From Candidatus Scatomorpha merdipullorum (lineage in GTDB: Bacteria > Bacillota > Clostridia > Oscillospirales > Oscillospiraceae), in the NCBI GenBank assembly GCA_018716795.1, contig DVJK01000140.1, positions 1-7,924 of the forward strand: a stretch of 7,924 bases of DNA, written 5' to 3'. The notes below the pieces were generated by a model. It did no database searches. It saw only the letters and a list, made by a program, of their open reading frames with translations, and was not told where the DNA came from. Position 1 is the stretch's first letter, and each line of letters begins with the position of its first letter. A program made the position numbers and the translations under genes. Of this stretch, positions 1 to 5,642 are shown one piece after another.

Positions 1-149
1 ATGGCCAGGGCGTAGCGCACGGGGCGGCGGCGACGGCGCGCAAGCAGCTTTTCGCGGACGCCCTCGGCAAGCTCGGGCGGCTCAAGCCAGCGCTCAAATT
101 CGTTCCAGGCCTCGAGGATGCGGCGCTCTTCCTTGTCAGGATATGTCAT
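1..149 (-). CDS. Partial protein just downstream of an ECF sigma factor; possible anti-sigma factor (N-terminal 49 residues only)
   Basis: The reading frame opens with ATG at 149 on the minus strand and stays open to the window edge, giving 49 residues. It is preceded by AAAGGAGT ending 9 bases before the ATG, a good ribosome binding site. An ATG a few bases upstream is followed at once by a stop, so 149 is the start. The visible part is hydrophilic and charged, with a Trp/Glu-rich stretch (residues 15-28) and an Arg-rich patch (about 38-45). The residues then turn non-polar (YALA), as would fit a cytosolic N-terminus just before a membrane helix, though the helix itself is outside the window. 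It begins 27 bases after the sigma-factor stop and is almost certainly co-transcribed with it, the usual place for an anti-sigma factor. No zinc-finger HxxxCxxC motif is visible. The anti-sigma role is inferred from position only; it could be any sigma-linked membrane protein. Confidence 0.6.
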   Translation of the reverse strand, partial: MTYPDKEERRILEAWNEFERWLEPPELAEGVREKLLARRRRRPVRYALA

Positions 150-176
150 GGAAACATACTCCTTTCAGCCAAATGT

Positions 177-644
177 TCAGGAGTTATCGCCCAAAAGGGC
201 GGCGAGACGCCTCTTCGCGCGCTCATAGCGCTTGCGCGCGGCGGCCTCGCTTATGCGCATCCGTCGCGCGATGGCGGCGTAGTCCAGGCCCTCGACCGCG
301 CGGGAGAGAACAAGCTCCCTTTCCTCGGCGGAGAGTTGCCGGAGCGCGTCCGTAAGCGCGACGCGCCCCTCGCCGTCAAAGTCGACGGCCTCGGCCTCGC
401 CCAGCTGCTCAAGCGGGAGGTGCTTCCGGCGGCGGAGCCTGTCGCGGCACTTGTTGCGCAAAATGGCGTAGAGCCACGTGAGCTCGCCCTCGCCTTTGAA
501 GCGCGAGCGTTTTACGTAGGCGGAGACAAAGGCGTCCTGCACCGCGTCCTCGGCCTCGTGCCTGTCGCAGAGCAGCGCCAGGGCATAGGCAAAAAGCCGC
601 CCGGAGTAGAGCCTCATGGCCTCCTCCAAGTCAAACTCCTTCAT
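177..644 (-). CDS. RNA polymerase sigma factor, ECF (sigma-70 group 4) family
   Basis: A 155-residue protein, the normal size for a two-domain extracytoplasmic-function sigma factor. It would bind core RNA polymerase and direct it to a small regulon. Region 2 spans about residues 8-73 and holds the conserved acidic core-binding stretch (EAEDAVQDAF, 30-39) and the aromatic/Trp melting segment (TWLYAILRNKCRD, 56-68). After a short acidic linker, region 4 (about 97-150) has the typical LSAEEREL entry and a helix-turn-helix (DYAAIARRMRISEAAARKRY, 121-140) that would read the -35 element. The start is set by AGAGGTGG about 7 bases before the ATG. It is followed 27 bases later by the partial gene at 1-149. 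No clear sigma-A promoter is visible in the short upstream gap, so it may be autoregulated or depend on weak upstream elements. The family is secure; the signal and target genes are unknown. Confidence 0.9.
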   Translation of the reverse strand: MKEFDLEEAMRLYSGRLFAYALALLCDRHEAEDAVQDAFVSAYVKRSRFKGEGELTWLYAILRNKCRDRLRRRKHLPLEQLGEAEAVDFDGEGRVALTDALRQLSAEERELVLSRAVEGLDYAAIARRMRISEAAARKRYERAKRRLAALLGDNS

Positions 645-661
645 TTCCGCACCACCTCTTA

Positions 662-671
662 AAACCGGTTT
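662..671. repeat. 10-bp perfect palindrome AAACCGGTTT in the sigma-factor leader
   Basis: The bases 662-671 equal their own reverse complement and lie about 17 bases upstream of the sigma-factor ATG, next to a short AT-rich run (TATATA at 676-681). It could be an operator or chance. A 10-bp palindrome alone is weak evidence. Confidence 0.25.
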
Positions 672-739
672 CGTCTATATAACGCGCGGGCAGGGCCGTT
701 TGTGACGCCCTCCCCGCATTTTTTCCGCGTAATTACAAG

Positions 740-771
740 AAACGCCCGGGCGCATTGGCGCTCGGGCGTTT
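740..771 (-). terminator. Intrinsic terminator of pyk (possibly bidirectional)
   Basis: AAACGCCCG (740-748) and CGGGCGTTT (763-771) form a 9-bp outer stem. GGCGC/GCGCT (749-753/758-762) extend it to about 14 bp around a 4-base loop (754-757). Read on the minus strand, the hairpin begins 9 bases after the pyk stop codon and is followed by TTTCTTGT. The inner stem contains one A-C mismatch on this strand, but a G-U pair on the plus strand. In the plus direction a T-run follows only after a 5-base gap. It insulates pyk from the downstream sigma-factor unit. Confidence 0.85.
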
Positions 772-780
772 TGAAGTTTT

Positions 781-2196
781 TTACACCACCTGGGCCTTTA
801 TGAGGTTGGTGCTGCCGGCGCGGCCTATGGGGACGCCGGCGGTTATGACGGCCATCTGCCCGCTCTGGATGACGCCCTCCTTGAGCGCGGTCTGGACGCA
901 CATGGAGAAGAGCCGGTCGGTGGAGTCGACATAGCCCGCGAGCAGGGGAGTGACGCCCCAGGATATCGAGAGCTGGCGGCGCGCTCGCTCCGTCGTGGTC
1001 AGCGCCACTATGGGGCAGGCCGGGCGGAAGCGGGATATCATCCTCGCGGTGTGCCCGCTCTGGGTGGGCGTGAGGATGGCGTCGGCCTCGAGGTCCATGG
1101 CGGTGAGGCAGCAGGTGTGCGTCACGGCGTCGTTGATGCTCCGGCCGGGCTTGAACTGGAAGCGGCTGAAGCGGCCCCAGTAGTCCGTGGCGTTTTCGGC
1201 GGCGAGGACGGTGTCGGCCATGGTCTGCACGGCCTCGACGGGGTATTTGCCAGAGGCCGTCTCGCCCGAGAGCATGACGCAGCTCGTGCCGTCGAAGACG
1301 GCGTTGGCGACGTCGCTGACCTCGGCGCGGGTGGGCCGCGGGTTGCGTATCATGGAGTCGAGCATCTGCGTGGCGGTGATGACGGGCTTGCCGGCCATGC
1401 TGGTGAGGCGTATCATCTTCTTTTGCAGTATGGGCACCTCGCAGGCGGGTATCTCCACGCCCAGGTCGCCGCGGGCGACCATAAGCCCGTCGCTGGCGGC
1501 GATTATCTCATCAAGATTGTCCACGCCCTCGCGGTTTTCAATCTTGGAGATGATGCGTATGTGCTCCCCGCCGCAGTCCCGAAGGCAGGCGCGGATGTCC
1601 TCGACGTCGCTCGCGCGGCGGACGAAGGAGGCCGCGACGAAGTCGAAGTCCTGCTCCGCGGCGAAGCGCAGGTCGGCGCGGTCCTTCTCGGTCAGGGAGG
1701 GCAGATGTATCGGCACGCCGGGAATGTTGATGCTCTTGTTGCTCGAAAGCGGGCCGCCGCTCAGGACGCGGCAGCGGATGTCCTGCGCCTCGATGCTCTC
1801 AACCTCGAGCTCGATGAGCCCGTCGTCTATGAGCACGCGGCAGCCGGGCGTGAGCTCGTTGTGCAGCTCGGAGTAGGTCACCGAGACGATGAGCGCGTCT
1901 CCGGGCACGTCGCGGGTGGTCAGTGTGAATTCCCCGCCCTCGGCGAGCTCGACGGGGCCGGCGGCAAAGGCCTTTATGCGTATCTCGGGGCCCTTGGTGT
2001 CCAGTATCGTGGCCACGGCGGCGCCCAGCTCGTCGCGGACATGGCGCAGCTTGTTGAGCGTGGCCAGCTGGCTCTCATGCGTGCCGTGCGAGAAGTTGAA
2101 GCGCGCCGCGTTCATGCCGGTGAGGATGAGCTCGCGCAGCTTCTCCTCATCGTCGACCGAGGGGCCCATGGTGCAGATTATTTTTGTCTTTCTCAA
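781..2196 (-). CDS. pyk: Pyruvate kinase
   Basis: Converts phosphoenolpyruvate and ADP to pyruvate and ATP, the last step of glycolysis, in the cytosol. With the TTG start at 2196 it is 471 residues, matching short bacterial (PykF-like) enzymes and lacking the extra C-terminal PEP-utiliser-like domain of many Bacillus-type enzymes. Visible motifs are MNAARFNFSHG (28-38, nucleotide and PEP contacts), DTKGPEIR (66-73), the B-domain lid (about 72-168), and the active-site signature with Lys218, Glu220 and Asp244 (SKIEN...ARGDLG). VITATQMLDSM and the C-terminal allosteric domain follow. Glu71 in GPEIR is the residue linked to K+-dependent pyruvate kinases. The start is chosen because GGAGG lies 8 bases before the TTG and the family's N-terminus (RKTKIICTMGPS) begins right there. 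A longer in-frame ATG would lie inside the promoter. It is transcribed alone from its own promoter to a strong terminator. Confidence 0.97.
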   Translation of the reverse strand: MRKTKIICTMGPSVDDEEKLRELILTGMNAARFNFSHGTHESQLATLNKLRHVRDELGAAVATILDTKGPEIRIKAFAAGPVELAEGGEFTLTTRDVPGDALIVSVTYSELHNELTPGCRVLIDDGLIELEVESIEAQDIRCRVLSGGPLSSNKSINIPGVPIHLPSLTEKDRADLRFAAEQDFDFVAASFVRRASDVEDIRACLRDCGGEHIRIISKIENREGVDNLDEIIAASDGLMVARGDLGVEIPACEVPILQKKMIRLTSMAGKPVITATQMLDSMIRNPRPTRAEVSDVANAVFDGTSCVMLSGETASGKYPVEAVQTMADTVLAAENATDYWGRFSRFQFKPGRSINDAVTHTCCLTAMDLEADAILTPTQSGHTARMISRFRPACPIVALTTTERARRQLSISWGVTPLLAGYVDSTDRLFSMCVQTALKEGVIQSGQMAVITAGVPIGRAGSTNLIKAQVV

Positions 2197-2204
2197 GAAA
2201 GTAT

Positions 2205-2209
2205 CCTCC
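2205..2209 (-). promoter_or_regulatory. Ribosome binding site that fixes the TTG start of pyk
   Basis: CCTCC on the plus strand reads GGAGG on the minus strand. It ends 8 bases before TTG at 2196, the ideal distance. No ATG in frame lies at a suitable distance from a comparable site. Confidence 0.85.
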
Positions 2210-2230
2210 AATATCCGATGATCGTTAAAC

Positions 2231-2259
2231 ATTATACAATATCCGCGCCCGTATGGCAA
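2231..2259 (-). promoter_or_regulatory. Sigma-A promoter of pyk (TTGCCA-N17-TATAAT)
   Basis: The -35 box TTGCCA (2254-2259) and a perfect -10 box TATAAT (2231-2236) are separated by exactly 17 bases on the minus strand. The predicted transcription start is near 2224, leaving a leader of under 30 bases with the GGAGG site. This fits strong, largely constitutive expression. Confidence 0.9.
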
Positions 2260-2268
2260 GCCGTGAAA

Positions 2269-2292
2269 GCGAAAGAAGCCGTAAACTTTCGC
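2269..2292 (-). terminator. Weak hairpin after the IclR gene, possible terminator
   Basis: GCGAAAG (2269-2275) and CTTTCGC (2286-2292) form a perfect 7-bp stem with a 10-base loop. On the minus strand it begins 1 base after the IclR stop codon and is followed by TTTCAC, a poor U-tract. It may be a weak terminator or an mRNA 3'-end stabiliser. It sits just upstream of the pyk promoter, so some read-through into pyk is possible. Confidence 0.4.
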
Positions 2293-2293
2293 C

Positions 2294-3052
2294 TCAGCCG
2301 CCGGAGAGGGAGACGGCGCGCGCGGCGCGTCGCAGGGCGGCGAGGCGTTCCGCGCGGCTGCGCTCCATGCGCGTGCTGGGCCCGGAGCAGCTTATGGCCG
2401 CGACCGCGGCCCCGGAGGGGTCAATCAGCGCGACGGCGAGGCAGGTGAGGCCCTCCTCGCTCTCCTCATTGTCTATGGCCCAGCCGCGCTCGCGCGTGAG
2501 CTCCAGCTCGCGCAGGAGCGCTGCCGGGTCGGTTATGGTGTTGGGCGTGGAGCGCTCGAAGCGCGCGCTGCGCGCGTAGGCCTCCCGCTGCTCCGGCGTG
2601 CGCATGGCGAGCAGCATCTTGCCCGTGGCGGTCTCGTGCGCGCGGCGGCGCTCGCCGAGGACGGTGTCCATCTTGAGGTTCAGCCGCCCGAGCGCCTTGT
2701 CGACGAAGACGATGTGCTCCGGCCCGTCCATGACGGCGAGATGCGCCGTCTCGCCCGTCTCGTCCGCCAGGCGCGTGAGCTGCGGCCGCACCAGGCCCGT
2801 GAGCACCATGCGGCTCTGCGCGAGCTGGCCGAGGGAGAAGAGCTTGATGCCCAGCCGCCAGCTCCCGTTGGCGGCGCGGGAGAGCAGGCCCTTGGCCGCG
2901 AGGGTGTACAGCATTCGGAAGGCCGCCGTGCGGCTCAGGCCCAGGCTGGCCGCCGCCTGGGAGGCGGTGAGCTCTTCCCGCTCAAAGAACAGCCCGAGGA
3001 TGTCCAGCGCGTGGTCGAGGGAGGAGAGGATGTACTGCGGATTCTCCTCCAT
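2294..3052 (-). CDS. IclR-family transcriptional regulator
   Basis: 252 residues, the standard IclR length. The N-terminal winged helix-turn-helix (about 8-68) has the recognition segment in TASQAAASLGLSRTAAFRML (29-48). The C-terminal effector-binding domain (about 75-248) shows the family pattern HETATGKMLLA (139-149) and EEGLTCLAVAL (199-209). Such proteins dimerise or tetramerise, bind palindromes, and sense small organic acids; Escherichia coli IclR itself responds to pyruvate and glyoxylate. Its start codon is one base after the stop of the acetyltransferase gene, so the two are almost certainly translationally coupled; only a weak GGTGGG precedes it. The unit is divergent from the por operon and shares with it a control region holding a perfect 17-bp inverted repeat. 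This makes it the likely regulator of por and of itself. The family is certain; the effector and target are inferred. Confidence 0.93.
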   Translation of the reverse strand: MEENPQYILSSLDHALDILGLFFEREELTASQAAASLGLSRTAAFRMLYTLAAKGLLSRAANGSWRLGIKLFSLGQLAQSRMVLTGLVRPQLTRLADETGETAHLAVMDGPEHIVFVDKALGRLNLKMDTVLGERRRAHETATGKMLLAMRTPEQREAYARSARFERSTPNTITDPAALLRELELTRERGWAIDNEESEEGLTCLAVALIDPSGAAVAAISCSGPSTRMERSRAERLAALRRAARAVSLSGG

Positions 3053-3053
3053 C

Positions 3054-3476
3054 TCAGGCCCACCACGCCATCAGGCTCTCATCCTGGCCGGTCGCGCGGT
3101 CCACGTCCTGGCCGAAGAGCGTGAAGCCCTCGCGGTAGTAAAATTTGACCGCGGGCCAGTTCTCCGAATACACCCGAAGCTCGAGCAGATCCCGCCCCTC
3201 GCGCGCCCGGTCGAGCAGCGCCTTGCCTATGCCGCGGCTCCTGGCCTCCTTTTTGACGAAAATCCCCTCGACGGTTTCGCCGTCGAGGCCGATGAAGCCG
3301 AGTATCGCCCCGTCCTCCTCGTAGACGTAGACCTCTGCCTTCGATATCGCCTCGCGCACGGGCTCGAGCTGCGAGCGCCAGTATATCGCCGGGACGAAAT
3401 CGTGCGCGTCCAGATTGGCCTCCAGCCAGATTTCCGCGACCGCGCCGAGCTCCGCGGCCTCCATGCGTCTTACCAT
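3054..3476 (-). CDS. GNAT-family N-acetyltransferase, YjaB-like
   Basis: A 140-residue single-domain protein that would transfer an acetyl group from acetyl-CoA to an amine, in the cytosol. The acetyl-CoA-binding motif A is visible in IFVKKEARSRGIGKALLD (72-89), with the R-x-x-G-x-G core at Arg79-Gly84. The C-terminal motif B-like segment is NWPAVKFYYREGF (106-118). The N-terminal stretch IWLEANLDAHDF (16-27) and the SENWPAVKFY region resemble, from memory, E. coli YjaB, so a YjaB-type assignment is offered with modest confidence. The substrate is unknown. The start has a good site (AAGGAGT, GGAG 7 bases upstream). It is the first gene of a two-gene unit with the IclR regulator. A role tied to the acyl-CoA made by the divergent Por enzyme is possible but speculative. 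Confidence 0.85.
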   Translation of the reverse strand: MVRRMEAAELGAVAEIWLEANLDAHDFVPAIYWRSQLEPVREAISKAEVYVYEEDGAILGFIGLDGETVEGIFVKKEARSRGIGKALLDRAREGRDLLELRVYSENWPAVKFYYREGFTLFGQDVDRATGQDESLMAWWA

Positions 3477-3526
3477 AAGCTCACTCCTTGACTTTCACCT
3501 TAAACTGTGGTATTTATGACTTAGGA

Positions 3527-3556
3527 TTGTTCGCAAAACGAACATGGTGTTATTAT
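3527..3556 (+). promoter_or_regulatory. Probable promoter of the por operon (TTGTTC-N18-TATTAT)
   Basis: TTGTTC (3527-3532) and TATTAT (3551-3556) are 18 bases apart on the plus strand. The -10 coincides, offset by one base, with the -10 of the divergent promoter, so the two probably exclude each other. The predicted start near 3563 leaves a leader of about 94 bases. The -35 lies inside the inverted repeat, the classic geometry for repression. A second AT-rich element (TGATAAT, 3599-3605) is nearer the gene but lacks a -35. Confidence 0.6.
3528..3544. promoter_or_regulatory. Candidate IclR operator: 17-bp perfect inverted repeat
   Basis: TGTTCG (3528-3533) and CGAACA (3539-3544) are exact reverse complements separated by CAAAA. 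The site overlaps the por -35 and covers the first bases of the divergent IclR-unit transcript. From general knowledge, several IclR-family regulators of acid catabolism (PcaR type) recognise a GTTCG-N5-CG(A/C)AC-like site, which this closely resembles. Extra GTTCGC or GCGAAC half-sites lie at 3558-3563 and 3591-3596. Confidence 0.7.
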
Positions 3557-3580
3557 AGCGAACGCAAAGCGATACGTCAA
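3552..3580 (-). promoter_or_regulatory. Sigma-A promoter of the acetyltransferase-IclR unit (TTGACG-N17-TATAAT)
   Basis: On the minus strand TTGACG (3575-3580) and a perfect TATAAT (3552-3557) are 17 bases apart. The predicted transcript start is near 3545, directly abutting the inverted repeat at 3528-3544. A protein bound there would sit at about +1 to +17 and block transcription, consistent with autorepression. Confidence 0.85.
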
Positions 3581-3587
3581 GCGCGCC

Positions 3588-3597
3588 GGCGTTCGCC
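3588..3597. repeat. Additional half-site GGCGTTCGCC in the por leader
   Basis: This contains GTTCGC, the same six bases that start the left arm of the main inverted repeat (3529-3534), and a four-base GGCG/CGCC symmetry. With GCGAAC at 3558-3563 it makes three occurrences of the hexamer at intervals of about 29 and 33 bases, near three helical turns. It may be an auxiliary regulator site downstream of the por promoter. Confidence 0.4.
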
Positions 3598-3656
3598 ATG
3601 ATAATTGCACAAAAATCGGGCAAAAACTTTGTCAAAACTGCAAAGGAGTGAGGCAA

Positions 3657-4190
3657 ATGCAAGAGATACGGCTGCACGGCAGGGGCGGCCAGGGGCTGGT
3701 GAAGGCGAGCCACCTCGTCGTGAAGACCGCGGTGGAGACCGGGCACTACGGGCAGTTCATCCCCTTCTTCGGCGTGGAGCGCAAGGGCTCGCCGGTCTTC
3801 GGCTTCCTGCGGCTTTCCGAGGAGCCGATACGGCGCAAGACGCAGATTTATACGCCGGACGTGCTGGTGATTCTGGACGACAGCCTGCTGCGCCTCCCGG
3901 CGACCTGCGCCGGGCTGAAGGAGGGCGGCACGGTCATAATAAACAGCGTCCATGACCGGGCGGGGCTTGAGCTTCCGCCGCAGGCGGGGAAGGTCGCCGC
4001 GGTGGACGCGACGGGCATAGCGCAGCGCCGCATCGGCCGGAGCATACCGAACACCGCCATGCTCGGCGCGCTCGCGCGAGTGACGGGCCTGGTGGACCGG
4101 GCGGCCCTCTTTGAGAACATCGCCGCAGGCTTCGGCGAGGCCAACCGCGACGCCGCCGCCGAGGCCTTCGACGCGGTGCGCATACTGTGA
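3657..4190 (+). CDS. porG: 2-oxoacid:ferredoxin oxidoreductase, gamma subunit
   Basis: 177 residues, matching the gamma (PorC/PorG) subunit of heterotetrameric pyruvate-type ferredoxin oxidoreductases. This subunit corresponds to the PORC domain of single-chain PFOR and helps bind CoA and assemble the complex. The opening RLHGRGGQG (5-13) is the family's signature glycine-rich turn. It is followed by the aromatic-rich segment GHYGQFIPFFGVERKGSPV (29-47), then the PDVLVILDDSLL strand-turn and a conserved NTAMLGALARVTG (131-143). The ATG at 3657 is chosen because AAAGGAG lies 9 bases upstream. An in-frame GTG at 3648 would touch that site. It is the first gene of the porGDAB operon and is 12 bases from porD. 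The order gamma-delta-alpha-beta is the classic one of archaeal and Thermotoga POR/VOR loci. Its isoleucine codons are mostly ATA (7 of 12). Confidence 0.93.
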   Translation: MQEIRLHGRGGQGLVKASHLVVKTAVETGHYGQFIPFFGVERKGSPVFGFLRLSEEPIRRKTQIYTPDVLVILDDSLLRLPATCAGLKEGGTVIINSVHDRAGLELPPQAGKVAAVDATGIAQRRIGRSIPNTAMLGALARVTGLVDRAALFENIAAGFGEANRDAAAEAFDAVRIL

Positions 4191-4202
4191 GGAGGCGGCA
4201 GA

Positions 4203-4457
4203 ATGGATAGACACGTGACTCCCCTGGGAAATCAGGGCATGTACATACTCGACACGGCCTCCTGGCGCGTCGTGAGGCCGGTTATGGACAAGAACCGCTG
4301 CGTAAACTGCGGCATATGCCTCACGCTCTGCCCCGTGGGCAGCATCTACGCCGAGGTGAAGCAGATACTTATAAGCTACGACTACTGCAAGGGCTGCGGC
4401 CTCTGCGCCGCGGAGTGTCCCAAGCGCGCGATAAACATGGAAGCGGAGGTGAAGTGA
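4203..4457 (+). CDS. porD: 2-oxoacid:ferredoxin oxidoreductase, delta (ferredoxin-like) subunit
   Basis: 84 residues with two complete [4Fe-4S] motifs. The first is CVNCGICLTLCP (Cys33, 36, 39, 43) and the second CKGCGLCAAECP (Cys62, 65, 68, 72). The roughly 30-residue N-terminal extension before the first cluster, ending in WRVVRPVMDKNRC, is typical of PorD rather than of free ferredoxins. It conducts electrons from the thiamine/[4Fe-4S] centre of the beta subunit out to external ferredoxin. GGAGG lies 7 bases before the ATG and the gene starts 12 bases after porG. Its stop is one base from the porA start, so translation of porD and porA is probably coupled, keeping subunits in step. Five of its six isoleucines are ATA. 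The identification is clear; the physiological 2-oxoacid is not set by this subunit. Confidence 0.95.
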   Translation: MDRHVTPLGNQGMYILDTASWRVVRPVMDKNRCVNCGICLTLCPVGSIYAEVKQILISYDYCKGCGLCAAECPKRAINMEAEVK

Positions 4458-4458
4458 G

Positions 4459-5628
4459 ATGAGCGAAGTCAAAGCCCTGACCGGCAACAAGTGCGCGGCC
4501 TACGGCGCGGCGCTCTGCCGCCCCGACCTCATCGCCGCCTATCCCATAACGCCCCAGAGCTCCGTCGTTGAGACCCTGGCCGACATGGTGTACTCCGGCG
4601 AGCTCAACTCGCGCATGGTGCAGGTGGAGAGCGAGCACAGCGCCATGAGCGTGGTGCAGGGCGCGGCCGCCGCGGGCGGACGGGTTTTCACTGCCACGAG
4701 CGCGCAGGGCCTCGCGCTCATGTACGAGCCCTATTTCCGCATGAGCACGCTGCGCCTGCCCATGGTCATGGCCATCGCCACGCGCGAGATGACCTCGCCC
4801 GAGACGATATGGTCCGGCCAGCAGGACGCCATGAGCGTGCGCGAGGCGGGCTGGATACAGTGCTTCTGCGAGACTAACCAGGAGATACTGGACATGATAC
4901 TCCAGGGCTATATGCTCGCGGAGGACCCCAGGGTGCTCATACCCGTCAACGTCTGCTACGACGGCTTCTACTCCAGCCACCTCGTCGAGCGCGTGGAGCT
5001 GCCCTCCCAGGCGGATGCGGACGCCTTCCTGCCGCCGTACAGCCTCCCCGCCAAGCTCGACCCGAGGACGCCGCAGGCCCTTGACCCCATGACGCCGGGC
5101 GAGCTGCTTATGAAATACCGCCGCGACCACCTCGAGAGCATGAAGGCCGCCCTCGCGGTCATTGACGAGGTTGACGCCAAATTCGCCGCCGCCTTCGGCC
5201 GGAGCTACGGCGGCTGCATAGACACATACCTCATGGAGGACGCGGACTTCGCCCTCGTCACCGTGGGCGGCATGACAGGCACGGCGCGCGACGCCGTCGA
5301 CGAGGCGCGCGAGCGCGGCATAAGGGCCGGCGTCGTCAAGCTGCGCTTCATCCGGCCCTTCCCGGCGGAGCGGGTTAAGCAGGCGCTTGCGGGCGTGAAG
5401 GGCTTCGCCGTTGTCGACCGCTCGGTGAGCTTCGGCTGGAACGCCGGGCCGATGTACGTCGAGACCTGCGCCGCGCTGGGCGAGGCCGTCGCGGGCAAAG
5501 CGCACTTCTCCGCCATAGGCGGCCTGGGCGGCGCGGACATCTCCATGGCGCACATGGAGCGGGTTATCGAAGCCCTCGCCGCGGCCGCGGCGCCCGGCGG
5601 GCGCGATACGCTCTGGCTCACGGACTGA
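4459..5628 (+). CDS. porA: 2-oxoacid:ferredoxin oxidoreductase, alpha subunit
   Basis: 389 residues, the usual length for PorA. Domain I (about 8-235) is the pyrimidine-binding half for thiamine diphosphate, and domain II (about 255-370) is the transketolase C-terminal-like fold. Visible key residues are AAYPITPQS (26-34, Thr31 at the substrate-binding threonine), the cofactor glutamate Glu59 in VESEHSAM, and TATSAQGLALMYE (78-90). Arg109 in AIATREM corresponds to the substrate-carboxylate arginine of PFOR. The segment after it (TSPETIWSGQQDAM) differs from the GNRALAAP...CDHSDSM pattern I associate with true pyruvate enzymes. The substrate could therefore be another 2-oxoacid such as a branched-chain or aryl pyruvate. 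AGGAGG-like bases (4445-4450) lie 8 bases before the ATG. It is third of four genes, one base after porD and 14 bases before porB. The family is secure; substrate uncertain. Confidence 0.93.
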   Translation: MSEVKALTGNKCAAYGAALCRPDLIAAYPITPQSSVVETLADMVYSGELNSRMVQVESEHSAMSVVQGAAAAGGRVFTATSAQGLALMYEPYFRMSTLRLPMVMAIATREMTSPETIWSGQQDAMSVREAGWIQCFCETNQEILDMILQGYMLAEDPRVLIPVNVCYDGFYSSHLVERVELPSQADADAFLPPYSLPAKLDPRTPQALDPMTPGELLMKYRRDHLESMKAALAVIDEVDAKFAAAFGRSYGGCIDTYLMEDADFALVTVGGMTGTARDAVDEARERGIRAGVVKLRFIRPFPAERVKQALAGVKGFAVVDRSVSFGWNAGPMYVETCAALGEAVAGKAHFSAIGGLGGADISMAHMERVIEALAAAAAPGGRDTLWLTD

Positions 5629-5642
5629 GGGAGGAGGACAGT

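Noticed and set aside
2197..2259. Longer pyk start giving 21 more residues (MPYGRGYC...)
   Set aside because: These codons overlap the -35 and -10 of the pyk promoter and lack a ribosome site. The TTG at 2196 has an ideal one and matches the family N-terminus.
1051..2448. 465-codon open frame on the plus strand opposite pyk and the IclR gene
   Set aside because: It is a shadow of high-G+C coding DNA. It runs through the pyk promoter and two well-identified genes, its composition is rich in Gly, Ala, Val and His, and it resembles no family.
3597..3605. TGATAAT as an alternative -10 for the por operon
   Set aside because: No acceptable -35 lies 16-18 bases upstream. The TTGTTC/TATTAT pair is better placed relative to the palindrome.
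3648..3656. GTG at 3648 as the porG start
   Set aside because: It directly abuts the GGAG ribosome site (3644-3647). The ATG at 3657 has a normal 9-base spacing.
3495..4490. 331-codon minus-strand frame opposite porG and porD
   Set aside because: It lies antisense to clear por genes, crosses the divergent promoter region, and has a His/Arg/Ala-rich composition typical of antisense frames.
4369..5553. 394-codon minus-strand frame opposite porA
   Set aside because: It is antisense to a gene with all catalytic motifs and shows low-complexity shadow composition, with no recognisable domain.
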